Source: a virus. Taken from it: 26,971 nucleotides of DNA. The position numbers were made by a program, and so were the translations under genes. The stretch is taken from positions 1 through 26,971 of IMG/VR virus record IMGVR_UViG_3300046522_000240; one strand, 5' to 3'. Positions 20,752 through 26,524 of this stretch are shown here, piece by piece (the first letter of the stretch is position 1; each line of letters opens with the position of its first letter). The notes under the pieces are model-generated. The model was given only the letters and a program-made list of their open reading frames with translations, was not told the DNA's origin and made no database searches.

Positions 20752-21684
20752 TTAGGCGATGGCCAGCTCGACCGCGGCCTCCGGGCGCAACACGCCATGG
20801 CCCACCGCAGTCTTAGCGAGCATCAGCCAGGACTGGCGACGGGTCTCCCAGACAGCCTCGGACTTCACGTCCAGCAGCTTCAGGGTGCCCGCGGCGCTCT
20901 TGTGCCACACGATGCCGGCGGTCTTGGTGAAGTCGCCGTTGTAGATCGTCTGGGCGCCACCAGTGACGTTGGTCGTCGGGACGGCATTGCTCTTGACGAT
21001 GCTGATGCCGGCAGCCTTCAGGACCGTGCCCTCGGAGTACATGCCAGAGCCGCCAAAGTCGCGGTTGATCAGCTTCTGGGTCTTCGACACCAGGCCGAAA
21101 TACTGGACCGGGCGGAACGCCGCATAGCGGTTGTCCTCCGGGACGTTCTTGGTGTCGAGCACCGCGGCGGCGTCGAAGATGGACGCGGCCAGGGCCTCGG
21201 GATCGGAGATCAGCGTCGCGCCAGTGATGGTCGCGCCGCCGTTCTGGCCCGTGATGACGGCCGCCGCACGGGCGGTGTTCACCAGGACGCGGGCCTTGGT
21301 GTCGTCGAGGTCGCGCGCCAGCTTGGCGCCCAGCTCGGACGAGAACTCGCCACGGACATCGTAGAAGTTCATCAGCGTGTCGATCTCAGCCAGGGTGACA
21401 TGCGAGATCAGCATGCCGTCCAGGTTGATGACGCGCTCGGACACCGGAATGCCGGTGCCAGTCAGCTCAGTGCCGGGGGTGTGGTAGCCGCTCGACGCCT
21501 GGCCGATGACCGGGAAGGTCGCCGACTTGCCGTTGGCAATGGAGCGGACGTAGGTGAGGGCCATGAAGACGTTGACCCGGTTGAAGGTGCTCAGCACCTC
21601 ACCCGAGAAGATCTTCAGGAACAGCGCGAGCGGATCGCCAGCGCCGTTGTTCTGGCCGGGACGCGAAACAGTGTTGTCAGCCAT
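20752..21684 (-). CDS. Major capsid protein (T7 gp10-like)
   Basis: A 310-aa HK97-fold head subunit. The start is ATG 21684 (MADNTVSRPGQNNGAGDPLA), with AAGGA upstream; 28 further in-frame codons upstream look non-coding. Conserved-type segments include LALFLKIFSGEVLSTFNRVN, ALTYVRSIANGKSATFPVIG and the E-loop-like HTPGTELTGTGIPVSERVIN; the later part has EDNRYAAFRPVQYFGL and GGSGMYSEGTVLKAAGI. Somewhat shorter than T7 gp10A (about 345 aa). It is preceded by 480 bases of structured, gene-poor sequence and followed by a strong terminator, consistent with separate high-level expression. I see no clear slippery site for a 10B-type frameshift product. Confidence 0.95.
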   Translation of the reverse strand: MADNTVSRPGQNNGAGDPLALFLKIFSGEVLSTFNRVNVFMALTYVRSIANGKSATFPVIGQASSGYHTPGTELTGTGIPVSERVINLDGMLISHVTLAEIDTLMNFYDVRGEFSSELGAKLARDLDDTKARVLVNTARAAAVITGQNGGATITGATLISDPEALAASIFDAAAVLDTKNVPEDNRYAAFRPVQYFGLVSKTQKLINRDFGGSGMYSEGTVLKAAGISIVKSNAVPTTNVTGGAQTIYNGDFTKTAGIVWHKSAAGTLKLLDVKSEAVWETRRQSWLMLAKTAVGHGVLRPEAAVELAIA

Positions 21685-22167
21685 AGTGGTAGTTCCTTGC
21701 AGAGATTTGAGAGGGATAGGGCCTCCCATGCCTCCACACGGCGGAACGCAGTTATCCCACCAAGGCACCCCTCAGGGCGCCCCTTAGGGGCCATGTCGTT
21801 CGTGTAGATCCACGGTTTCCCATGTTGGCGGCAGGGCCGCCTTGTAGCCGCGTATGGCCCCCTGAACATCAGGTCGGGCTCGAAGAACGCAGCGCTACGT
21901 GTCTCTCTCAGTCTTGCAAGGGTAGAGCGCGGGTGGAGGATCGAACTCCATGCATCGGCCGGGCGACCTAGCAGTGTCCCAGACCCCGCGCATTGTGCCG
22001 GTATCGCATCCCGGCGGTGGCCCCTAGCACAATCGAGGGCTCTCCTTAGCGTGGCCCCAGGGGCTGGCGCTTAGTGTTCTCCCGTGGACCGGCTCCACGC
22101 TCAGTGCCTTTCTTACGAATTCGCCGGCTCCCATGCCCACCCCTTGCGGGGCCACGGGGGATACGTG
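21685..22167 (-). other. Gene-poor structured leader upstream of the capsid gene
   Basis: About 480 bases with no convincing gene. In transcription order it contains a CCCC-GCAA-GGGG hairpin with a GNRA loop (22151-22140), GTGGA-GCCGG-TCCAC (22098-22084), an AGCG...CGCT hairpin with an inner GCCCC/GGGGC stem (about 22072-22047), a GTGC...GCAC stem with an inner CCGG pair (about 22030-21995), a tRNA-like cloverleaf (21991-21926), and a GGCCCCTAAGG-containing hairpin near 21790-21750. An 84-aa frame (21869-21615) runs into the capsid gene and has no ribosome binding site. The density of foldable sequence suggests a functional RNA in the capsid mRNA leader. Confidence 0.6.
21926..21991 (-). ncRNA. 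tRNA-like cloverleaf, atypical or degenerate
   Basis: On the minus strand GCGCGGG (21991-21985) and CCCGCGC (21933-21927) form a perfect 7-bp acceptor-like stem. Just inside the 3' side is a textbook T-arm: TGGAG-TTCGATC-CTCCA, whose loop fits the TTCRANY consensus. The remaining part offers a 5-bp arm TCTGG-GACACTG-CTAGG (two G-T pairs) and a 3-bp arm TCG-CCCGGC-CGA. The total of 66 bases is about seven short of a normal tRNA; U8, the GG of the D-loop and U33 are not where they should be, and no CCA follows. It may be a degenerate phage tRNA, a tRNA mimic or a processing signal. Confidence 0.5.
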
Positions 22168-22182
22168 TCAAGTCGGCTTGAC
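22167..22182. repeat. Dyad GTCAAG-TCGG-CTTGAC at end of o-spanin gene
   Basis: Perfect inverted repeat overlapping the o-spanin stop codon; the reverse complement of the copy at 10652-10667. In both cases it closes a gene that precedes structured non-coding sequence. Confidence 0.55.
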
Positions 22183-22410
22183 AGCCAACCCCAACACGGC
22201 GCCCAGCTTGGACTTGCAATCCGCATGGGCGTCGTAGAGGTCGAGGATGTACAGCCCCACAGCACGGTCGTCCGCATCCTCAGCGGGAACCTCAGGGGCA
22301 CCCGAGCAGCTCTTAAGGCTGTCCGGGATTAACAGGACTGGCTTGGCGCTCTCGCAGCCCGCGCAGAGCAGCGCGAACAGCAGGACCGGTACAGCCACCA
22401 ACGGGCGCAC
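22168..22410 (-). CDS. o-spanin (Rz1-like outer-membrane lipoprotein)
   Basis: The start is placed at GTG 22410 (read MRPLVAVPVLLFALLCAGCE), because GGAGG lies six bases upstream and the product then has a clean lipoprotein signal: one arginine, a hydrophobic core and CAG-C as the cleavage box (Cys at -3 instead of Leu is slightly unusual). A GTG at 22449 would give a poorer signal. The mature part has the Rz1-like pattern of proline and paired cysteine residues (IPDSLKSCSGAPEVPAED, then AVGLYILDLYDAHADC). At 80 aa it would be an outer-membrane lipoprotein that joins the i-spanin to fuse the two membranes at lysis. Its first 98 bases overlap the i-spanin gene in another frame, the classic Rz/Rz1 layout. 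Confidence 0.87.
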   Translation of the reverse strand: MRPLVAVPVLLFALLCAGCESAKPVLLIPDSLKSCSGAPEVPAEDADDRAVGLYILDLYDAHADCKSKLGAVLGLAVKPT

Positions 22411-22642
22411 TCTGCACCTCCACTCTGATGGGTTGAAGGGAAGCGGCACGCTCCGCAGCCTCTTGGGCCACGGCCTCTACCGCCTGGGTGGCTCGCTCTT
22501 GTGCAGCGAGTTCAGCCTCCTTCACCACCAACTCTGTGGTGAGACCGGCATTCCTGTCCCGCAGGATCTTCACGTAGACCGCCACCGACGCGGCCAGGAT
22601 GATCAGGCCGATGCAGCCGTAAATCTTGAGGTTGTCCAGCAT
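22313..22642 (-). CDS. i-spanin (Rz-like)
   Basis: A 109-aa inner-membrane spanin subunit. The start is set at ATG 22642 (MLDNLKIYGCIGLIILAASV), which shares a base with the stop of the 32-aa ORF upstream (TGATG); an in-frame start at 22675 lies inside that ORF. An N-terminal membrane anchor (residues about 8-25) is followed by a periplasmic coiled coil rich in Glu and Ala (LTTELVVKEAELAAQERATQ, then AVEAVAQEAAERAASLQ) and a Pro/Arg-rich tail, as in Rz proteins. The tail overlaps the o-spanin gene. It acts last in lysis, after a holin and an endolysin; no endolysin gene is visible in this window. Confidence 0.87.
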   Translation of the reverse strand: MLDNLKIYGCIGLIILAASVAVYVKILRDRNAGLTTELVVKEAELAAQERATQAVEAVAQEAAERAASLQPIRVEVQSAPVGGCTGPAVRAALRGLRERQASPVNPGQP

Positions 22643-22740
22643 CAGCTCACCCACCAGCGCCGCATCTGGCGCCACGCATACCGGAGGTAGGCCAGCTCGG
22701 CTCGAAGAGAGGCCCTCACCTCCCTGAGAAACGTCCTCAT
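22642..22740 (-). CDS. Tiny basic ORF in the lysis cassette, 32 aa
   Basis: ATG 22740 has GGAGG eight bases upstream, formed over the stop of the 60-aa membrane protein, and the TGA overlaps the i-spanin ATG. The product (MRTFLREVRASLRAELAYLR, then YAWRQMRRWWVS) is strongly basic, with tryptophans at the end, and forms an amphipathic helix rather than a true membrane span. It fills exactly the space between two probable lysis genes with good translation signals, so it is likely expressed. A role as membrane-active helper, or simply as a coupling ORF, are both possible. Confidence 0.6.
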   Translation of the reverse strand: MRTFLREVRASLRAELAYLRYAWRQMRRWWVS

Positions 22741-22744
22741 GTGG

Positions 22745-22927
22745 TCAGCCTCCGATGATCATGGTGAGAGAGGAGAGCAGGGCGGCTTCCCGACCCTGGA
22801 TGGTGGAGTAGGCAGCCCCCGCGACGGCAACCCAGATGAGCAACCTACGGGGGCTCAGGGTGCCGTCCTTGGGGTCAATCAGGCCCAGAAACCTCAGGGC
22901 CTTCATGTAGCCAGGGACGCGGCGCAT
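22745..22927 (-). CDS. Small membrane protein, holin candidate, 60 aa
   Basis: The first half is polar and basic (MRRVPGYMKALRFLGLIDPK); the second half contains a hydrophobic span (LLIWVAVAGAAYST) and a weaker one at the C-terminus (ALLSSLTMIIGG). ATG 22927 shares a base with the scaffold stop (TGATG), without its own clear ribosome binding site, so translation is probably coupled to the scaffold gene. Its place directly ahead of the spanins suggests a holin, but proteins of this size and shape may also be other small membrane factors. A second candidate holin is the 77-aa coiled-coil protein at 7735-7968. Confidence 0.75.
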   Translation of the reverse strand: MRRVPGYMKALRFLGLIDPKDGTLSPRRLLIWVAVAGAAYSTIQGREAALLSSLTMIIGG

Positions 22928-23775
22928 CAGTAGCCGGTGCTCCGGGCGATCTTCGCGTGGACCGCCTTGCGGAACGCCTCGTCCGTCGCATAGCGCGGGT
23001 CGGACTGGGCGGCCACCTGCTCGGTGAAGGAGGCGTAGATGTCCTGGGCGCCAACGCCGGGGGTGTTGGTGGAGGCCAGGAGGTTCGGGCTGGCGCCCTC
23101 TGCCGCCTGGAACTTCGCCAGGAGCCCCTGAAGGACCACCGAGGCAGCAGCCACGTCGGTCCCTGCGAGCGCCTTGTTAGCCGCGTCGATGTGCGCCGCG
23201 GGGACCGCAGCGGCACCTTCGGGTGAGCCGAGCCACGCGGCCAGCTCATTGAAGCGCGCCTTGCCGGTCTCGACGGTGTCGCCGAGGGTCTGGTAGAGGC
23301 TGTCGGCGCGCTGGGAAGTCAGGGCAGCCTGGCCGGCAATGTAGGTGTCCACCGTGGACTTGGACAGGCCCTTGGCCGCCAGCTCGGTGTAGTCCGCATC
23401 GGTCAGCTTGCCGCCCTGGGCAGCGTACTTGGCGGTGTAGGCATCCATGTCGATGCCCGCCGCCTGGGCAGCCACCTGGCCGGCATCCACGGTCACCTCA
23501 GGGGCAACCTCGGGGGTCGGCTCGGTGACTGCCGGCTGGCCCGTGGCAGGATTAACTAGCGCGGGCTTCGGGGTGCCCAGCTTCGCTTCAAGGGCGGCAT
23601 AGCTCTTGGCCATGTCCTCCCAGGTATTGAACTTCGCGGGCAGACCAGCGGGGCGCTCGGCCGGCGCGGCAACAGCGGCGGGGGTGGCCGCTACGGAGCC
23701 GTCCGGGTTCTGTCCGGGGGCCAGCGTGATGCCCGCGGCGGCAACCTGCTCGGCAGTGACGGGGGTGTCGGTCAT
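22927..23775 (-). CDS. Capsid assembly scaffolding protein (T7 gp9-like)
   Basis: A 282-aa scaffold (T7 gp9 is about 307 aa) that directs prohead assembly inside the shell and leaves before packaging. It is acidic, Ala/Pro-rich and low in aromatics at the start (about 1-45), then carries the family-like segment RPAGLPAKFNTWEDMAKSYA followed by ALEAKLG. Mainly helical later parts include VDTYIAGQAALTSQRADSLY, and it ends with a charged helix (RYATDEAFRKAVHAKIARST) suited to bind capsid. ATG 23775 overlaps the preceding stop as ATGA. It lies after portal as in T7, but the capsid gene is separated from it by the lysis-like cassette. Confidence 0.92.
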   Translation of the reverse strand: MTDTPVTAEQVAAAGITLAPGQNPDGSVAATPAAVAAPAERPAGLPAKFNTWEDMAKSYAALEAKLGTPKPALVNPATGQPAVTEPTPEVAPEVTVDAGQVAAQAAGIDMDAYTAKYAAQGGKLTDADYTELAAKGLSKSTVDTYIAGQAALTSQRADSLYQTLGDTVETGKARFNELAAWLGSPEGAAAVPAAHIDAANKALAGTDVAAASVVLQGLLAKFQAAEGASPNLLASTNTPGVGAQDIYASFTEQVAAQSDPRYATDEAFRKAVHAKIARSTGY

Positions 23776-24014
23776 CGCTGCGTCACCGTCAGGCCGCTGG
23801 GCATCACGAAGCCATCCGGCAGGCCATCGCCCTTGAGGGGCGAGACAGCGCGGTGGACGTGGACGCCGTGGACCTTCAGCTCGCCGTCGTCTCCCAGCTC
23901 GATCTGCGCGGCCATGCTAAACGGGGCCGGATCGACGGGCTGGGTAACGGTGGTGGAGGCGTTGAAGACCGGGAGCGCCCCGGCTTCTAAGGTTACTGCT
24001 TTGGAACGGGCCAT
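23772..24014 (-). CDS. Hypothetical protein between portal and scaffold, 80 aa
   Basis: An 80-aa protein that starts at ATG 24014 with AAGGAGG four bases upstream; it overlaps the scaffold start as ATGA. It begins MARSKAVTLEAGALPVFNAS and is beta-rich with two histidines close together (VHGVHVHRAV). No domain is recognised. Because it lies between portal and scaffold and shares translation with the scaffold, a role in head assembly is reasonable, but nothing in the sequence proves it. Confidence 0.78.
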   Translation of the reverse strand: MARSKAVTLEAGALPVFNASTTVTQPVDPAPFSMAAQIELGDDGELKVHGVHVHRAVSPLKGDGLPDGFVMPSGLTVTQR

Positions 24015-24032
24015 GGGGCCTCCTTGGGGTTG

Positions 24033-25592
24033 TTACTGGGAAGCCCCTTGCTGTGGGGCCATCTGGTCCTTGGCAATCGCCATGGCGCCGGGAACAGCGT
24101 TCTGGGCGGCCTGCTCAAGCTGCGCCTGCTGCTGGGCCGCCTGCACCTCTTCAGGTGTTCTGACGAGGCCCTTGCTATCAACCCCGAGGCCAGCGGCCAC
24201 GCGCTTGATCAGGTCGGTCGGATTGAGATACTGGGCCAGCACTTCGGGCGGCAGGAAGCCCTGGAGGGCGCCCATGAGATCCCGCAACCTCATGAAGTCC
24301 GCCCCGCGGCCCAGTGCATCAAGGCCAGTCAGCGCAATCGGCTTGACCAGCCCAGCCGGGAGGCGGGGGAAGGTGCCCTGGCGCTTCATGCGGGCGATGG
24401 TGAGGGTCACCAGGGGGAGCTGGAAGTCCTTAGCCAGCATCGTGTAGGCGCCGCCCTGGGCCTGCTCCAGCTCACCCGCCACATAGCGGATCTCTTCGGC
24501 CGTGACCCGTTCACCGGATCTCTGCACCGCGGAGTTGAGGAGGAAGGCGTAGGACAGGCGGCCTTCGATGTCACCGGCCAGTTCCTTGGCGACCCGGAAG
24601 TCAACCGACTTCCCCTCGGCCTGGACGAAGGTAACGTCCTCGGCACGGCCGGCGCGGACATCACCGTTCTTGGCGTCCTTGATGGCCTTGATGGTGGTCT
24701 GCCCATTGGGCGCCACCAGGATGATCAGCTTGGCGAGCGCAGCGACGCCCTCCACGATGGCCTTGCTCAGGTTCTCCAGCGAGCGGAGGTCACCGAGGAA
24801 CTCCTCAACATGTGAGCGGGAGTAGTCCTCACCGTCCACCTTGACAAGGCGGAGGGGAAGCCAGGGGAGGGCGTCGAGCGGATAGCTCCCTCGGGAGCTG
24901 GGGACGATATGGCCGTTGACCTCTTGCTCCACTCGGTAGTGGTTGCCGTTGCGCCAGACGCGCGTATAGAGGTCAAGCTGGTTAATTTTCGAGATCGACT
25001 GGACTTCGCCAGAGAGGACAGCTGCGGACTTCTCCGGGGTGGCCGCTCGGATCTCGGCAGGCACCACCTCAGGGGCGACGGTCTCTTTGACAATCAGCTC
25101 GATCAGGTTTCCCATATCGTCGCGGCGAACGATGTAGCGGTCGAGGCGGAACCCCTTAAGGCCACCTTCGGGGGGCACGAAGAGGAGATAGTTGCCAGCC
25201 ACGATCAGATGCTTGAAGGCTTCAAGGGCGGTGGCCCGTGTCTCGGCGCCTTCGATGTTCTTCATCACCCGGCGTTCGAGGTTGGACAGCGCCTCATCCA
25301 TCGCCGCTAGGGCGGACGGGTCGGCGGTCATCTGCTCGATGCGGGCTTCGTCCTGCTGGAGGCGCATGAAGGGCGCGTTGGGGGGCAGGACGGCGGTGTG
25401 AAATTTGTTGGCGAGGAAGTTGACGCCACGGCTGCCAACGGACTGCCACGGCTCATAGAGGTTGGCCCCGCTGGTGCCATTTCTCGGCAGCAGGGCGGGG
25501 ATGGTCAGCTCGGCACAGGTGTAGGCTCGGTTGAGGTACTGGGTTCGGTCACCCTCTCCTGTGGCGTAGCGTGACGCAATGGACAGCGCCAC
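24033..25592 (-). CDS. Portal protein (T7 gp8-like head-tail connector)
   Basis: A 519-aa protein (T7 gp8 is 536 aa) forming the twelve-subunit ring at the packaging vertex. The start is GTG at 25592, sharing one base with the stop of the preceding small gene (TAGTG); the N-terminus reads MALSIASRYATGEGDRTQYL. Family-like segments: EPWQSVGSRGVNFLANKFHT, APFMRLQQDEA, AEDVTFVQAEGKSVDFRVAKE and SGERVTAEEIRYVAGELEQA. The C-terminal ~40 residues are Gln/Ala-rich helix. It is the first large structural gene after promoter A, with the scaffold two genes downstream, as in T7. Confidence 0.95.
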   Translation of the reverse strand: MALSIASRYATGEGDRTQYLNRAYTCAELTIPALLPRNGTSGANLYEPWQSVGSRGVNFLANKFHTAVLPPNAPFMRLQQDEARIEQMTADPSALAAMDEALSNLERRVMKNIEGAETRATALEAFKHLIVAGNYLLFVPPEGGLKGFRLDRYIVRRDDMGNLIELIVKETVAPEVVPAEIRAATPEKSAAVLSGEVQSISKINQLDLYTRVWRNGNHYRVEQEVNGHIVPSSRGSYPLDALPWLPLRLVKVDGEDYSRSHVEEFLGDLRSLENLSKAIVEGVAALAKLIILVAPNGQTTIKAIKDAKNGDVRAGRAEDVTFVQAEGKSVDFRVAKELAGDIEGRLSYAFLLNSAVQRSGERVTAEEIRYVAGELEQAQGGAYTMLAKDFQLPLVTLTIARMKRQGTFPRLPAGLVKPIALTGLDALGRGADFMRLRDLMGALQGFLPPEVLAQYLNPTDLIKRVAAGLGVDSKGLVRTPEEVQAAQQQAQLEQAAQNAVPGAMAIAKDQMAPQQGASQ

Positions 25593-25789
25593 TAGACCGG
25601 GATCTGGAGGCCGGGGCGACCAGCCGGCTTCGGGGCCGTGAGGTCGATGCGTAGCTTGGACCGACCAACGCGGTTCGCGTCCTGCGCTGTGGCAGCCGGG
25701 GCGACCGGATCAGCGATACCTTCGGCGGTCTTCTCGGGGGTCGGGAGTGGATGGGGGTCGGGCTTCTTGATCTTCGGTGGACCGCACAT
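25592..25789 (-). CDS. Small virion/tail assembly protein, gp7.3-like
   Basis: The start is ATG 25789 (MCGPPKIKKPDPHPLPTPEK), one base after the stop of the 57-aa gene; an upstream frame to 25864 overlaps that gene and is out of place. The 65-aa product is proline- and lysine-rich and probably disordered, ending GRSKLRIDLTAP then GRPGLQIPV. Many T7-like phages have a small protein directly before the portal that begins MCG/MCS-P and ends with an LRI...L.IP pattern, the position of T7 gp7.3, which is needed for tail assembly and host adsorption. The assignment is by position and end pattern only. Confidence 0.72.
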   Translation of the reverse strand: MCGPPKIKKPDPHPLPTPEKTAEGIADPVAPAATAQDANRVGRSKLRIDLTAPKPAGRPGLQIPV

Positions 25790-25790
25790 G

Positions 25791-25964
25791 CTACTGGGCT
25801 GCCTCCTCCTGTTGACGGAGGCGGGAGACCAACATCTCGACCACTGACCGCTGACCCGCTTCAAAGAAGATCTGATCGGGATGGGTTCCCGGTAGCGGTG
25901 CCTTCAAGGGGTAAGCCTGAAGGAGGTAGGTTACTAGGGAAGGATCAATGTAAGGGTCTTCCAA
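25791..25964 (-). CDS. Hypothetical 57-aa protein with TTG start
   Basis: This frame has no ATG at its start and is easily missed. TTG at 25964 follows AGGAGG by four bases. The product (MEDPYIDPSLVTYLLQAYPL at the start, then HPDQIFFEAGQRSVVEMLVS and RLRQQEEAAQ) has a clear protein-like pattern: a helix with LVTYL, a proline-rich turn, and a second helix with FEAGQRSVV. Similar short proteins with an F.AGQRSVV helix occur just ahead of the gp7.3/portal genes in related phages, from memory. It fills the gap between promoter A and the gp7.3-like gene and ends one base before the next ATG. Function unknown. Confidence 0.75.
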   Translation of the reverse strand: MEDPYIDPSLVTYLLQAYPLKAPLPGTHPDQIFFEAGQRSVVEMLVSRLRQQEEAAQ

Positions 25965-25967
25965 ACT

Positions 25968-25997
25968 GCCTCCTAGGTGATAGCTAAGGGGAACCCC
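25968..25997 (-). promoter_or_regulatory. Hairpin-family element supplying the RBS of the 57-aa gene
   Basis: The minus strand reads GGGGTTCCCCT, seven bases, then CACCTAGGAGGC, matching the shared parts of the early hairpin repeats and of the capsid terminator. Here the right arm has A instead of G in the G run, which creates the AGGAGG used by the TTG-started gene. Confidence 0.5.
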
Positions 25998-26039
25998 TGC
26001 TGGGGCTTAGTGAGGGGTATATTCAAATTCCAGCAGGGG
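25994..26039. repeat. Inverted repeat enclosing promoter A
   Basis: CCCCTGCTGG at 25994-26003 and CCAGCAGGGG at 26030-26039 form a perfect 10-bp stem with a 26-base loop that holds most of the promoter. In read-through RNA this would be a strong hairpin, comparable in position to the T7 R6.5 RNase III site beside promoter phi6.5. Confidence 0.7.
26002..26023 (-). promoter_or_regulatory. T3-like phage RNA polymerase promoter (A), late genes
   Basis: The minus strand reads ATATACCCCTCACTAAG then CCCC. It matches the T3 promoter consensus at 13 of 17 positions, including the whole CCCTCACTAA core, and the promoter near 4950 at 16 of 17. It lies in the gap between the DUF3310 gene and the 57-aa gene, so it would drive the portal, scaffold and later structural genes, like phi6.5 of T7. 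Confidence 0.8.
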
Positions 26040-26047
26040 AGTAGGGT

Positions 26048-26524
26048 TCAGGCGGCGGCCTTCTGCTCCTCGAACGCGATCAGGACATCCAGCATGTGCC
26101 GGGCCTTCTTGAGATCCTGCACTCCGCCCTTCTTGCGCCACCGGGACACGTACTTGATGACGTTGCCCTCAGCGAACGGGATGCCGTTGGCCATCACGTA
26201 CTCGATGGGCTGGATGGCCATGTCGGTGTAGTGGGAGCCGCCTACCTGGGTGGTCGAGGGGGCCACCTGGGGGATCTCCGGGATGGCCTGGCGGTGGCCT
26301 GGGGTGTAGCCGGTGGCGGTGTCGATCTCGGTGCCGTTGGGCGCCAGCTCAAACTTGCTGGCGTAGTAGTTGTGCGCCAGGCCGTCGTCTGCTCTGATGT
26401 TTAGGTCACCATCGCAGTCCAGGCCGTAGACCATGTAGAACTTGCCGGGGGTAATGTGCTGTTGGGGGGTGGAGTTGGCCCGCAGCCTGACCCAATTACC
26501 CCCGTAGATTTTCACGGCTGCCAT
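26048..26524 (-). CDS. DUF3310-domain phage protein (SaV-like), 158 aa
   Basis: Residues about 93-150 match the DUF3310 pattern: QVGGSHYTDMAIQPIEYVMA, then EGNVIKYVSRWRKKGGVQDL and KKARHMLDVLI. This helical domain is frequent in phages, often in nucleotide-metabolism regions; its biochemical role is not settled. The N-terminal ~65 residues (VKIYGGNWVRLRANSTPQQH, then ITPGKFYMVYGLDCDGDLNI) look like a small beta-barrel module of the kind fused to such proteins. ATG 26524 follows AGGAGAG and overlaps the end of the exonuclease gene by 13 bases, so the two are co-translated. Promoter A lies downstream of its stop. Confidence 0.88.
   Translation of the reverse strand: MAAVKIYGGNWVRLRANSTPQQHITPGKFYMVYGLDCDGDLNIRADDGLAHNYYASKFELAPNGTEIDTATGYTPGHRQAIPEIPQVAPSTTQVGGSHYTDMAIQPIEYVMANGIPFAEGNVIKYVSRWRKKGGVQDLKKARHMLDVLIAFEEQKAAA

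Noticed and set aside
21615-21869. 84-aa minus-strand ORF running into the capsid gene
   Set aside because: No ribosome binding site, overlaps the capsid start by 70 bases out of frame, and passes through hairpin sequence; composition is not convincing, though not absolutely excluded.
22061-22082. Possible third phage promoter (GGGAGAACACTAAGC, minus strand) ahead of the capsid gene
   Set aside because: Shares only CACTAAGC with the two good promoters; the CCCT recognition part and the upstream AT-rich part are missing.
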